This document shows positions 1 to 7,755 of a stretch of 64,000 nt of DNA, piece after piece. The position numbers and the translations under genes were made by a program. The number at the start of each line of letters is the position of its first letter. The first letter of the stretch is position 1. Origin of the DNA: Mycobacterium numidiamassiliense (GTDB lineage: Bacteria > Actinomycetota > Actinomycetes > Mycobacteriales > Mycobacteriaceae); the NCBI RefSeq assembly GCF_900157365.1, contig NZ_FUEZ01000004.1, positions 2,839,066-2,903,065 on the forward strand, given 5' to 3'. The notes beneath the pieces were generated by a model. That model was not told where the DNA came from. It searched no databases and was given only the letters and a program-made list of their open reading frames with translations.

Positions 1-775
1 TGACGAGATTTTCCTGGTGCCCAACGCCGCCAACACCGCCGCGGTGGTGGAGGCGTTGCAGGCGGCCGCTCCGGCCGGCCTGACGATCACCAACGAGCAT
101 CGCTCCTACGCCGTCTTGGCAGTGCAGGGGCCGCGGTCGTCCGACGTCCTCGGGGAGCTCGGGCTGCCGACGGACATGGACTACATGGGTTATGCCGATG
201 CGACGTTCTCGGGCGTACCGGTGCGGGTGTGTCGCACCGGGTACACCGGCGAACACGGCTACGAACTGCTGCCGCCCTGGGATTCCGCGGGTGTGGTGTT
301 CGACGCGCTGGTGACCGCGGTGTCCCGAGCCGGCGGCGAGCCCGCCGGCCTGGGGGCCCGCGACACCCTGCGCACCGAGATGGGTTACCCGCTGCACGGG
401 CACGAGCTCTCGCTCGACATTTCGCCGCTGCAGGCTCGGTGCGGCTGGGCCATCGGCTGGAAGAAGGACGCGTTCTTTGGCCGGGATGCGCTGCTGGCCG
501 AGAAATCGGCGGGCCCGTGGCGGCTGTTGCGCGGGCTGCGGATGGTCGGGCGCGGTGTGCTGCGTCCCGGGCTGACCGTGCTGGCGGGGGATACCCCGGT
601 CGGGGTGACCACATCGGGAACGTTCTCCCCGACACTGCAGATCGGTATTGCGCTGGCGTTGATCGATACCGACGCCGGAATCGACGACGGCGAGCAAATC
701 ATTGTCGACGTCCGCGGTCGCGCCGCCGAGTGCGAAGTCGTGCGCCCGCCCTTCGTCGAACTGAAAACCCGCTAG
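1..775 (+). CDS. gcvT: Glycine cleavage system T protein, 3' part (aminomethyltransferase)
   Basis: The gene enters from the left edge; the open frame begins at base 2 and about 257 C-terminal residues are present. GcvT transfers the aminomethyl group from the lipoylated H protein to tetrahydrofolate, giving methylene-THF and ammonia. The visible part has the family's C-terminal pattern: the RTGYTGEHGYEL segment, GARDTLRTEMGYPLHG, and the C-terminal beta-barrel with the GVTTSGTFSPTL stretch. ilvE follows on the same strand after 54 bases but has its own promoter. The upstream half, including most of the folate-binding region, lies outside the window. Confidence 0.95.
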   Translation, partial: DEIFLVPNAANTAAVVEALQAAAPAGLTITNEHRSYAVLAVQGPRSSDVLGELGLPTDMDYMGYADATFSGVPVRVCRTGYTGEHGYELLPPWDSAGVVFDALVTAVSRAGGEPAGLGARDTLRTEMGYPLHGHELSLDISPLQARCGWAIGWKKDAFFGRDALLAEKSAGPWRLLRGLRMVGRGVLRPGLTVLAGDTPVGVTTSGTFSPTLQIGIALALIDTDAGIDDGEQIIVDVRGRAAECEVVRPPFVELKTR

Positions 776-816
776 CCGCGGGCCGCATGTGCCAAAAACC
801 CGTTGGCGCGCCCCGA

Positions 817-822
817 TACAAT
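817..822 (+). promoter_or_regulatory. -10 box of a probable leaderless ilvE promoter
   Basis: TACAAT matches the mycobacterial SigA -10 consensus and ends 7 nt before the ATG at 830. A transcript starting at the usual distance would begin at the ATG itself, so ilvE is probably translated leaderless. No Shine-Dalgarno sequence is seen in front of this ATG. Inference from spacing only. Confidence 0.6.
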
Positions 823-829
823 CGCTGCC

Positions 830-1936
830 ATGACAACCGGCTCACTCGAGTTCACGGTTTCGCGCGCGTCGAACCCGGCGACCGACGCCGAACGTGAATC
901 GATTCTGCGTGACCCGGGATTCGGCAAATATTTCACCGACCACATGGTGTCGATCGACTACACCGCGGACCGCGGTTGGCACAACGCGCAAGTCATCCCG
1001 TACGGGCCGATCCAGCTGGACCCATCGGCAATCGTGTTGCACTACGCCCAAGAAGTGTTCGAGGGTTTGAAGGCGTACCGCTGGGCCGACGGCTCCATCC
1101 TGTCGTTTCGCCCGGACGCCAACGCCGCCCGAATGCGGTCGTCGGCCCGGCGACTGGCGATTCCGGAACTTCCCGACGAGGTTTTCCTCGAGTCGCTGCG
1201 CCAACTCGTCGCCGTCGACAGCGCCTGGGTTCCGGCCGCCGGCGGCGAAGAGGCGTTGTATTTTCGGCCATTCGTTTTCGCGACGGAGCCGGGTCTGGGG
1301 GTACGGCCGTCCAACCAGTACCGGTATCTGCTGATCGCTTCGCCGGCGGGCGGGTATTTCAAGGGCGGCATCAGCCCGGTCAATGTCTGGGTCTCTTCGG
1401 AGTACGTGCGGGCCTGCCCCGGTGGCACCGGGGCGGCCAAATTCGGCGGTAACTATGCCGCGTCGCTGCGGGCGCAGGCCGAAGCCGCGGAAAACGGTTG
1501 CGACCAAGTGGTTTGGCTGGATGCGGTAGAGCGTCGCTACATCGAAGAGATGGGCGGGATGAACCTGTTCTTCGTGTTCGGCAGCGGTGGGACGTCGCGG
1601 CTGGTTACACCGGAGCTATCCGGCTCACTGCTGCCCGGGATCACGCGGGATTCGTTGCTGCAGTTGGCTATCGACGCCGGGTTCAGTGTCGAGGAGCGCA
1701 AGATCGACATCGACGAGTGGCAGAAGAAAGCCGCCGCTGGGGAGATCACCGAGGTGTTCGCCTGTGGCACCGCCGCCGTCATCACGCCGGTCGCCCGAGT
1801 CAAATACGGAGATGCCGACTTCACCATCGCCGACGGCCAACCGGGCGAGGTCACGATGGCTTTGCGCGACACCCTCACTGGGATCCAGCGGGGCACCTTC
1901 GCCGACACCCACGGCTGGATGACGCCGCTGGGGTAG
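830..1936 (+). CDS. ilvE: Branched-chain amino acid aminotransferase
   Basis: A 368-residue class IV PLP-dependent aminotransferase that interconverts Leu, Ile and Val with their 2-oxo acids in the cytoplasm. The PLP-binding lysine is residue 204 in GTGAAKFGGNYA, and the EEMGGMNLFF and GTAAVITPV segments typical of BCAT enzymes follow. The length equals that of the M. tuberculosis enzyme when the ATG at 830 is used; an upstream in-frame codon at 803 would add nine residues but lies across the -10 box. The gene points towards a minus-strand cobalamin operon; the decayed reading frame downstream overlaps its last codons. Confidence 0.96.
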   Translation: MTTGSLEFTVSRASNPATDAERESILRDPGFGKYFTDHMVSIDYTADRGWHNAQVIPYGPIQLDPSAIVLHYAQEVFEGLKAYRWADGSILSFRPDANAARMRSSARRLAIPELPDEVFLESLRQLVAVDSAWVPAAGGEEALYFRPFVFATEPGLGVRPSNQYRYLLIASPAGGYFKGGISPVNVWVSSEYVRACPGGTGAAKFGGNYAASLRAQAEAAENGCDQVVWLDAVERRYIEEMGGMNLFFVFGSGGTSRLVTPELSGSLLPGITRDSLLQLAIDAGFSVEERKIDIDEWQKKAAAGEITEVFACGTAAVITPVARVKYGDADFTIADGQPGEVTMALRDTLTGIQRGTFADTHGWMTPLG

Positions 1937-2165
1937 CGGCTCGGCCCGACTCGTGCGCCGCGTCCTCGACTCGAGCAGGCGCGCCCAGCGCCGCGGCCAC
2001 TGCGACGACGGCCAGGGTCAGCACGACGATCACCGGCCAGATTGTGGTGTGGCTCTGGGTGATTCGGCCGAGCACGCCACCGGGCACCGCGGCCTCGAGT
2101 GCGACCGACGTCGACCTGAAGCCGATCAACGTCCCGGGCAGAGCCCCCGCAATCCTGCCCTGCGG
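1875..2165 (-). pseudogene. Remnant of an Rv2209-like membrane transporter gene (C-terminal piece)
   Basis: Directly after the cobS stop codon (2168-2166) and in the same frame, the minus strand reads through about 75 residues resembling a transporter C terminus: GALPGTLIGFRSTSVALEAA, then a hydrophobic helix (WPVIVVLTLAVVAVAAAL) and a polar tail. M. tuberculosis has an integral membrane protein (Rv2209, about 500 residues) in the same position and orientation after cobS. Here only the last helix could fit, and the frame runs over the 3' end of ilvE. I read it as the relic of a deletion. No good start codon or ribosome site is seen, so expression is unlikely. Confidence 0.4.
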
Positions 2166-2924
2166 CTAGATCCGGACCAACGCCGCCAGCGCCACCGCGC
2201 AGACCGTCGTGGTCAATTCGATTGCGGCACCCAACACGTCGCCGCTGACCCCGCCGAACCGGCGCACGCAGTGTCGCACCAGCGCCGCGGCGCAGCACAC
2301 CCCCAGCAGCACTGCGACCGGTCCCTGCCACAGTCGCGGCCCGGCCACCAGCGAACCGGCCAGCAGCGCGGCCACCCACCCCGCGACCACCGCCGCGGGT
2401 TGACTACCGGCAACCCGCGCACCCAGCGCACTGCCGTCGGCCGCGGGCAGCGAACGGCGGCAGGCCAGCACGGCGGACACCCGCCCGGCGGCGACGGCCA
2501 CCACGATCCCGGGCAGCCCGTGCAGCCCCGTCGCGCCCAGCGCGGAAAACGCCAACCCCTGCAACGTGATCACCGAGACGACGGCCGCGACCCCGAACGG
2601 CCCCGTCGACCCGTCGCGCATCACCGCCAGCGCACGCGCCGGTGGCCCATAGCAACCCAGCCCGTCGGCCGTATCGGCGACGCCATCGATGTGCAGGCCG
2701 CGGGTCGCCAGCAACAACGCTGCCACTGCGAGCAGTCCGGCCAGCGGGCTGGACCCACCGAAGGCCAGCTCGCCGCCCCAGGTTATGCCCGCCGCCAACG
2801 CCCCCAGGGCGGCGCCCACCACGGGCAGTGCGGTCATGGCGCCGCGGCCCATCGCCGCGCTGCGAGAACCCGGTGCGGGCAGGACCGTGCCGAACGCGAA
2901 AGCCGTTGCCAGCGAACGTATCAC
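2166..2924 (-). CDS. cobS: Adenosylcobinamide-GDP ribazoletransferase (cobalamin synthase)
   Basis: A polytopic membrane protein of 252 residues that joins adenosylcobinamide-GDP to alpha-ribazole in the last assembly step of cobalamin. It has the family's RGLHIDGVADTADGLGCYG segment, where conserved acidic residues bind metal, followed by MRDGSTGPFG, and about six hydrophobic stretches. The GTG at 2924 overlaps the cobT stop as GTGA, so it is translationally coupled to cobT. The frame stays open upstream through cobT as a shadow; the overlap start gives the family's usual length (about 250). Confidence 0.93.
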   Translation of the reverse strand: MIRSLATAFAFGTVLPAPGSRSAAMGRGAMTALPVVGAALGALAAGITWGGELAFGGSSPLAGLLAVAALLLATRGLHIDGVADTADGLGCYGPPARALAVMRDGSTGPFGVAAVVSVITLQGLAFSALGATGLHGLPGIVVAVAAGRVSAVLACRRSLPAADGSALGARVAGSQPAAVVAGWVAALLAGSLVAGPRLWQGPVAVLLGVCCAAALVRHCVRRFGGVSGDVLGAAIELTTTVCAVALAALVRI

Positions 2925-3991
2925 GGTGAATCGGCCGGCGGGTGTGCGGTGTCGGGCCGGGTAAAGACACCGGCCTCGGCGAACGTCGCCGTCGACGCCA
3001 GCGCTGCCACGGCCGCCCGTAGCACCGGCAGTGCCACCGCGGCGCCGCTGCCCTCGCCCAGTCGCATGCCCAGGTCCAGAATCGGGTCCAATTCCAGTGC
3101 CCCCAGGGCAAGTGTGTGGCCCGGCTCGGTGGACCGGTGACCGGCCTGCCACCACTGCCGGGCACCGGGGGCCAGCCGCTCCGCGACCAGCGCGGCCGCT
3201 GTGACGGCCATGCCGTCGAGCAGCAAGGGCGTCCGGCGCACCGCGGCCTGGGCGCAAAAGCCCGCCATCGCCGCCAGATCCGCGCCGCCGCAGCAGCGCA
3301 GCAGTCCGACCGGGTCGGGCAGGACGCCCCGCGCCCGGAACAGCGCATCCCGGATCGCCGCCGTCTTGCGGGCCCAGCCCGCGTCGTCGATTCCGGTTCC
3401 GGAACCGACCACCGCGACCGGCTCGGCGTTGGTCAGTGCGGCCACCAGCACCGCCGCCGCAGTGGTGTTGCCGATCCCCATGTCGCCGGCGATGAGCAGG
3501 TCGGCGCCGCCGTCCACCTCTTCGTCGGCGATCCGCCGGCCCGCCGCGATCGCGGCGGCGGTCTCCTCGTCGGTCAGCGCGTCCTGCACCGCGATGTCGC
3601 CGCTGCCGCGGCGCACCTTGTGTGCGCCAATCCGTTCCGAGAGTGCGTCCGCGTCCACCGACAGGTCGGCGATGCGCACTGTCGCCCCGGCGATGTCGGA
3701 CAAAGCGTTGATCGTCGCCCCGCCCGCATCGATGTTGGCCACCATCTGCGCGGTGACTTCGGGCGGGTACGCCGATACTCCAGAGCGGGCGACACCGTGA
3801 TCGCCGGCGAAGACCACCACCCGGGCACGCTCGAATTGCGTTGGCGGGCAATGGCCTTGGCATGATGCTACCCAGACCGACAAGTCCTCGAGCCGGCCCA
3901 GTGCACCACGGGGTTTGGTCAGGGTGTCCTGGCGGGCGCGGGCGGCCACGGCGGCATCCGCGTCGGGTGGCGAGATTGGCGTGAATTCCAT
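2921..3991 (-). CDS. cobT: Nicotinate-nucleotide-dimethylbenzimidazole phosphoribosyltransferase
   Basis: A 356-residue soluble enzyme that makes alpha-ribazole phosphate from dimethylbenzimidazole and nicotinate mononucleotide. The N-terminal KPRGALGRLEDLSVW, the VVFAGDHGVARSGVSAYP block and the GDMGIGNTTAAA block are all family hallmarks. The catalytic glutamate sits near residue 313 in RLGEGSGAAVAL. The ATG at 3991 overlaps the cobU stop by one base (TAATG), and its own stop overlaps the cobS start. Codons upstream in the same frame belong to cobU DNA and would add an unrelated extension. Confidence 0.95.
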   Translation of the reverse strand: MEFTPISPPDADAAVAARARQDTLTKPRGALGRLEDLSVWVASCQGHCPPTQFERARVVVFAGDHGVARSGVSAYPPEVTAQMVANIDAGGATINALSDIAGATVRIADLSVDADALSERIGAHKVRRGSGDIAVQDALTDEETAAAIAAGRRIADEEVDGGADLLIAGDMGIGNTTAAAVLVAALTNAEPVAVVGSGTGIDDAGWARKTAAIRDALFRARGVLPDPVGLLRCCGGADLAAMAGFCAQAAVRRTPLLLDGMAVTAAALVAERLAPGARQWWQAGHRSTEPGHTLALGALELDPILDLGMRLGEGSGAAVALPVLRAAVAALASTATFAEAGVFTRPDTAHPPADSP

Positions 3992-4527
3992 TATTTTCCA
4001 GACGGTTTGAGCGACAGCGCCTGTCCGGCCACCACCAGCACCACCCGGTCGCACACCGCCGCGACGCGCTGGTTGAGGATGCCGAGTTCGTCGGCGAACC
4101 GGCGTCCGGACGCGGTGGCGGGCACCACGGTCAACCCGACCTCGGGGCTGACGAGCACCAGGGTGGACCCGAACGCGCCGACCGCGTCCACCATGTCTTG
4201 GACCGCCGCCGCCACCGAACCGTTCTCCCGTGCCTGCTGGCTATCCATCGTGCAGTTCAGCCAGCCGCCAAGGTCGTCGATCAGGGTCGGGGTGCCGGGT
4301 GACCGCCGCAATTCGGTTGCGATGTCTTTGGTTTCGACTGTTGACCAGTGCGCGGGTCGGCGGCTGCGATGCCGGTCGACCCGCTGTGCCCAGTCCGGGT
4401 CGGTGTGCCCGCTGAGCCCGGAGGCCAGGTAGCGGACCGCCTCACCGGGTGGTAGCGACGTGGCGATCGCTTCTTCTGCCCACTGGGATTTGCCCGACCT
4501 GATCCCGCCGAGCACCAGGGTGCGCAC
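3991..4527 (-). CDS. cobU: Adenosylcobinamide kinase / cobinamide-phosphate guanylyltransferase
   Basis: A 178-residue bifunctional enzyme that phosphorylates adenosylcobinamide and then transfers GMP to it. The P-loop GGIRSGKS is at residues 7-14, the region with the guanylylated histidine is near residue 53 (RHRSRRP), and the TLIDDLGGWL segment is also typical. Translation probably starts at the GTG at 4527, just after the Rv2206-type gene. In M. tuberculosis, as I recall, cobU lies elsewhere (Rv0254c), so this contiguous cobU-cobT-cobS arrangement differs from the tuberculosis complex and resembles other mycobacteria. Confidence 0.93.
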   Translation of the reverse strand: MRTLVLGGIRSGKSQWAEEAIATSLPPGEAVRYLASGLSGHTDPDWAQRVDRHRSRRPAHWSTVETKDIATELRRSPGTPTLIDDLGGWLNCTMDSQQARENGSVAAAVQDMVDAVGAFGSTLVLVSPEVGLTVVPATASGRRFADELGILNQRVAAVCDRVVLVVAGQALSLKPSGK

Positions 4528-4554
4528 CGGTGTCAGGCGGCTTTCCGGCGAGCA

Positions 4555-5235
4555 TTACTCGACACTGCTGCCGCGCTCGACCTGGGGCCGCGGCGAGCGC
4601 ATCCGGCGCATTTGCGAAGCCCGGCCAGCCGCATAAAGACCTAGCTTCCAACGACTTTCGGTATTATCGGGGAACTTCGCGTCGACCAGATTGCTGACTT
4701 TGCGGCTCAGGACAAGGGCGTCGACACTCATCAACACCACCAGAACCAGCATGGCGGGCGACAAGTAGAGCTGGAGCTGTGGCACACCGAACGTCATAAA
4801 CAGCAGGGTCAGGGTCGACGGCATGAACAGGCCGAGCAAATTGCGCCGGGAATCCACCACGTCGCGCACATACCGGCGCACCGGCCCCTGATCGCGCGGC
4901 AGCAGGTACCCCTCTTCCCCGGCCATCATGCGTTCGCGGCGGTCGGTCATCTTCGCCCGGCTGGCGAGCCGTTGCTCCCGGCGCTCGTCGCGGCTGAGTT
5001 TGGGGCCGGCCAGCGTCTTGCGCCGGGCCCGCGCCTCGGCGGCCGTCATGGGCGCCGGTGCGATCGGCCCTTTCTTCGCGGTTCCGCGGGCCTGGCCGCG
5101 CTTGGGCGTCGGCCTGCCCTTGGGGTCGGTGCGCTTTCGACGAGGCGCCTCGCCCGGCGCAAGGGCGTCATCGGGTGCCAGGACGACCTCGCCCACACCC
5201 GTTTCTTGGGATTTCCTACGGCCCAACAGCTTCAC
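4555..5235 (-). CDS. Rv2206-type conserved membrane protein (DUF3043)
   Basis: A 226-residue protein of unknown function. The first 125 residues are highly charged (many Arg and Lys, little secondary hydrophobicity), followed by two hydrophobic segments around residues 135-175 (LLGLFMPSTLTLLFMTFGV and LYLSPAMLVLVVLMSVDAL) and a basic C terminus. This is the DUF3043 layout: a long cytoplasmic tail and a hairpin membrane anchor. It heads the minus-strand cobU-cobT-cobS run with a 27-base gap, and a leaderless-type promoter precedes its GTG. No link to cobalamin can be read from the sequence. Confidence 0.85.
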   Translation of the reverse strand: MKLLGRRKSQETGVGEVVLAPDDALAPGEAPRRKRTDPKGRPTPKRGQARGTAKKGPIAPAPMTAAEARARRKTLAGPKLSRDERREQRLASRAKMTDRRERMMAGEEGYLLPRDQGPVRRYVRDVVDSRRNLLGLFMPSTLTLLFMTFGVPQLQLYLSPAMLVLVVLMSVDALVLSRKVSNLVDAKFPDNTESRWKLGLYAAGRASQMRRMRSPRPQVERGSSVE

Positions 5236-5242
5236 AGTCGCC

Positions 5243-5248
5243 AGGTTA
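5243..5248 (-). promoter_or_regulatory. -10 box of a probable leaderless promoter for the Rv2206-cobUTS operon
   Basis: On the minus strand TAACCT ends exactly 7 nt before the GTG at 5235, with no Shine-Dalgarno sequence between them. This fits a leaderless transcript serving the Rv2206-type gene and probably cobU, cobT and cobS behind it. Pattern-based inference. Confidence 0.55.
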
Positions 5249-5309
5249 CTTCGCGGCCGGTTCGCCTGGTAATGGGCCCGGAAACCCTATGCGGCGGCGC
5301 AACCGCACC

Positions 5310-5315
5310 TAGGCT
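5310..5315 (+). promoter_or_regulatory. Candidate -10 box upstream of the glycerate kinase gene, with a five-codon uORF
   Basis: TAGGCT is followed at 8 nt by an ATG (5324) that opens a five-codon reading frame, M-N-G-C-W, ending at the TGA 5339-5341. That TGA overlaps an ATG at 5341 (TGATG) which is in frame with the glycerate kinase. The arrangement could allow termination-reinitiation. Its function is inferred from layout only. Confidence 0.35.
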
Positions 5316-5412
5316 TGACGGTGATGAACGGCTGCTGGTGATGGACGACGGCTCCATGGGCTCTGATGACGCTGGCGCCGGCCTTTCGCCCGGTCGTCTC
5401 CAGTTGCCGGCC

Positions 5413-6489
5413 ATGCGAGTCCTGGTGGCCCCGGATTGCTTCGGTGACAGCCTGTCCGCCGTCGATGCTGCGGCCGCGATCGCGACGGGCTGGAGCCGCT
5501 CACGTCCTGGCGATCGATTCATCGTCGCCCCGCAGTCCGACGGCGGCCCGGGCTTCGTCGAGGTGTTGGCCAAACGGCTGGGGGAGCGACGGCGGCTGCG
5601 GGTGTCCGGGCCGTTGGACACCATGGTGGAAGCCGAGTGGGTGTTTGATCCCGGCCCCTCGACCGCCTACCTGGAGGGTGCGCAGGCCTGCGGCTTGGCC
5701 TTGCTGGGGAGTGCACCCACCCCGGAGACCGCGCTGGTCGCCCACAGCAGGGGAGTCGGACAGCTGATCGCCGAGGCGCTGCGGGCCGGGGCGAGGCGCA
5801 TCGTGATCGGTCTGGGCGGCAGCGCCTGCACCGACGGCGGGCAGGGAATGATCGACGTGCTCGGGGGCTTGGAGGCGGCACGCGAGCAATTGGCCGACGT
5901 TGAGCTCATCGCGGCCTGCGACACCGAATATCCGCTGGTGGGGCCGTGGGGCGCGGCCAGGGTGTTCGGGCCGCAGAAGGGCGCTGATACCGCCGCCGTG
6001 GCGGCGCTGGAAGTCCGGCTCGAGGCGTGGGCGCTCAAACTCGAGGCGGTGGCCGGGCGGGATGTGAGCTCCGAGCCGGGCGCGGCGGCGGCCGGTGGTA
6101 TCGGCGCCGCGTTGTTTGCGGTCGGCGGCCGGTGTGAGTCGGGCGCAGAGATCATCGCTGAGCACACCAATTTGGCTGACGACCTCGAGACGGCGGACAT
6201 GATCGTCACCGGTGAAGGCCGTTTCGACGAGCAATCCCTGCACGGCAAAGTCGTCGGCGCGCTCGCGACGGCGGCGGGCCCGCTGGGCATTCCGGTGATC
6301 GTCCTGGCCGGTCAGGTCAGCCTGGAAAAGTCCGCGGTGCGCTCGTCGGGCATCATGTCGGCGCTGTCCATGGCCGAATACGCCGGTTCGGTGGGGTTGG
6401 CGCAGGCCGACGCCGCAAACCAGCTGATGGGATTAGCGTCACAGGTAGCGGCGCGACTCGGGAATAGCGGTCCAGCAAGGTACCGTTAA
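5413..6489 (+). CDS. Glycerate kinase (GK-I / GarK-type)
   Basis: A 358-residue protein of the glycerate 2-kinase family that phosphorylates glycerate with ATP. It shows VLVAPDCFGDSLSAVDAAAA at the N terminus (the kinases' KPSPKGSLSA equivalent), PQSDGGPGFVEVL, the GLGGSACTDGGQGM glycine-rich loop, GAARVFGPQKGA and VTGEGRFDEQSLHGK near the C terminus. The ATG at 5413 gives the length I recall for Rv2205c; an in-frame ATG at 5341 would add 24 residues and is reachable from a short uORF. It is divergent from the Rv2206-type gene. Confidence 0.85.
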   Translation: MRVLVAPDCFGDSLSAVDAAAAIATGWSRSRPGDRFIVAPQSDGGPGFVEVLAKRLGERRRLRVSGPLDTMVEAEWVFDPGPSTAYLEGAQACGLALLGSAPTPETALVAHSRGVGQLIAEALRAGARRIVIGLGGSACTDGGQGMIDVLGGLEAAREQLADVELIAACDTEYPLVGPWGAARVFGPQKGADTAAVAALEVRLEAWALKLEAVAGRDVSSEPGAAAAGGIGAALFAVGGRCESGAEIIAEHTNLADDLETADMIVTGEGRFDEQSLHGKVVGALATAAGPLGIPVIVLAGQVSLEKSAVRSSGIMSALSMAEYAGSVGLAQADAANQLMGLASQVAARLGNSGPARYR

Positions 6490-6562
6490 GGCAGTGGGTG
6501 TTACCCGGCTGATTCCGAGCACGCGGGAACCTCACCCGACCATGAGGCATGTAGGAGAAGCA

Positions 6563-6919
6563 ATGACGGTGCAAAACGAGTCGAACGTCACGACCCACGG
6601 CGCCATCCTCACCGAGGCCGCCGCGATCAAGGCGAAGTCGCTGCTCGACCAGGAGGGCCGGGACGACTTGGCGCTGCGGATCGCGGTCCAGCCCGGCGGG
6701 TGCGCGGGGCTGCGCTACAACCTGTTCTTCGACGACCGGACGCTGGACGGCGACCTGGTCGCCGACTTCGGCGGCGTGAAGCTGACGGTGGACCGGATGA
6801 GCGCGCCCTACATCGAAGGCGCGTCGATCGATTTCGTCGACACCATCGAGAAGCAGGGCTTCACCATCGACAACCCGAACGCCACCGGCTCGTGCGCCTG
6901 CGGAGACTCGTTCAACTGA
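6563..6919 (+). CDS. erpA: A-type iron-sulfur carrier protein (ErpA/HesB family)
   Basis: A 118-residue HesB/IscA-family protein that carries Fe-S clusters to apoproteins. The three conserved cysteines are at residues 47 (PGGCAGL), 111 and 113 (SCACGDSF). A ribosome site GTAGGAGAAG precedes the ATG at 6563 with good spacing. In-frame codons upstream to 6494 are not supported by an SD sequence. It follows the glycerate kinase gene on the same strand and faces the Rv2203-type gene. A role in respiratory Fe-S protein maturation would suit the neighbourhood but is not shown here. Confidence 0.92.
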   Translation: MTVQNESNVTTHGAILTEAAAIKAKSLLDQEGRDDLALRIAVQPGGCAGLRYNLFFDDRTLDGDLVADFGGVKLTVDRMSAPYIEGASIDFVDTIEKQGFTIDNPNATGSCACGDSFN

Positions 6920-6934
6920 TCTTGACCTGATCAG

Positions 6935-6963
6935 CACCCGGGGCTAGTACGAGCCCCCGGTGC
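6935..6963. terminator. Candidate bidirectional hairpin between convergent genes
   Basis: CACCCGGGGCT is followed after a short loop by AGCCCCCGGTG, an 11-base stem with one mismatch. It lies where erpA (plus) meets the Rv2203-type gene (minus) and includes the latter's stop codon. There is no T-run, so termination is only suggested by position. Confidence 0.35.
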
Positions 6964-7573
6964 GCAGCACGTATGAGCACACCAGGATGTCACCGCGCTG
7001 GAACAGCAACTGCGCGACGCCCTGGACCTGTCCACGCATCGGGCCCCCGGTGGGCGGCGAGACCTCCATGGTGAACAGGGCCTGGGCCTGGTACGGCGAC
7101 AAGTAGACAATCTTGTCGATCGAGGTCAGCCGGACCTGCGAAAACTGCTTGCGGAACGCGTCGCTGCTGAGCTTGGCCAGCGCCTGGTCGGAGCGTTTGT
7201 CGCGCACACCGTCGTACAGACCGCACAGCGCGTTGCGCACGATGTTGTCCGTGTCCCGGTTTTCCAGAGCGTCCAAATACCCCTGAATCGCGGTCTTTGC
7301 CGCGCCCTCGGACAGGCTGGCGCCGGCGCTGGCCCCGTTGGTGCGGACCCCGTACACGATAGCCACTGTCAGAGCGGCCACCAGCGCGACGGCCAGCAGC
7401 ACGCCAACAATCAACCGCCGCTTGGACCGTCGTTTCGGGTACCCGGTGGGCGGCGGCGGGAAGGCCGGATCGCCGGGAGCGTGATCATGGGGGAAATCGA
7501 CCGGCTGGCGCTGGGCGTAGGGCACGGGTCCGTCCCCGCCGACAGCGTGGTTCGGCGAGTGCGGACCGCCCAT
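6944..7573 (-). CDS. Rv2203-type conserved membrane-anchored protein
   Basis: A 209-residue protein with a Pro/His-rich cytoplasmic N terminus (residues 1-50), one transmembrane helix at about 54-74 (LIVGVLLAVALVAALTVAIV) and an extracytoplasmic domain of about 130 residues. The outer part (SEGAAKTAIQGYLDALENRD onward) resembles the small cystatin/NTF2-like folds found in mycobacterial Mce-associated and lumazine-type proteins, but I cannot assign a function. The ATG at 7573 has a good SD (TAGGAGA). It is divergent from the adenosine kinase gene. Confidence 0.8.
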   Translation of the reverse strand: MGGPHSPNHAVGGDGPVPYAQRQPVDFPHDHAPGDPAFPPPPTGYPKRRSKRRLIVGVLLAVALVAALTVAIVYGVRTNGASAGASLSEGAAKTAIQGYLDALENRDTDNIVRNALCGLYDGVRDKRSDQALAKLSSDAFRKQFSQVRLTSIDKIVYLSPYQAQALFTMEVSPPTGGPMRGQVQGVAQLLFQRGDILVCSYVLRTGGSY

Positions 7574-7717
7574 CGTGGTTCTCCTACGGTGGTAAAACGG
7601 GACGACGAGCGGGTACTGCCCGAGTGTTCGTTCCCGGCGACTTGAGTGAGTTCCCTAGGGAGGCTAGCGCACGCGCTTGCGACGTCGGCGGACGCGGCGA
7701 CGGTCTAAGCGGGTGAG

Positions 7718-7723
7718 TAAGAT
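7718..7723 (+). promoter_or_regulatory. Candidate -10 box of the adenosine kinase promoter
   Basis: TAAGAT fits the mycobacterial -10 consensus and lies 32 bases before the GTG at 7756. The transcript would carry a short leader including the SD-like GGGTGGAG just before the start codon. Inferred from sequence only. Confidence 0.4.
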
Positions 7724-7755
7724 AGCTGTCCTTACTAATGAAGGGTGGAGATTTA

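Noticed and set aside
1953..3140. 395-residue plus-strand frame over the cobS/cobT region
   Set aside because: Its translation is Arg/Gln/His-rich without motifs and is antisense to two clear cobalamin genes.
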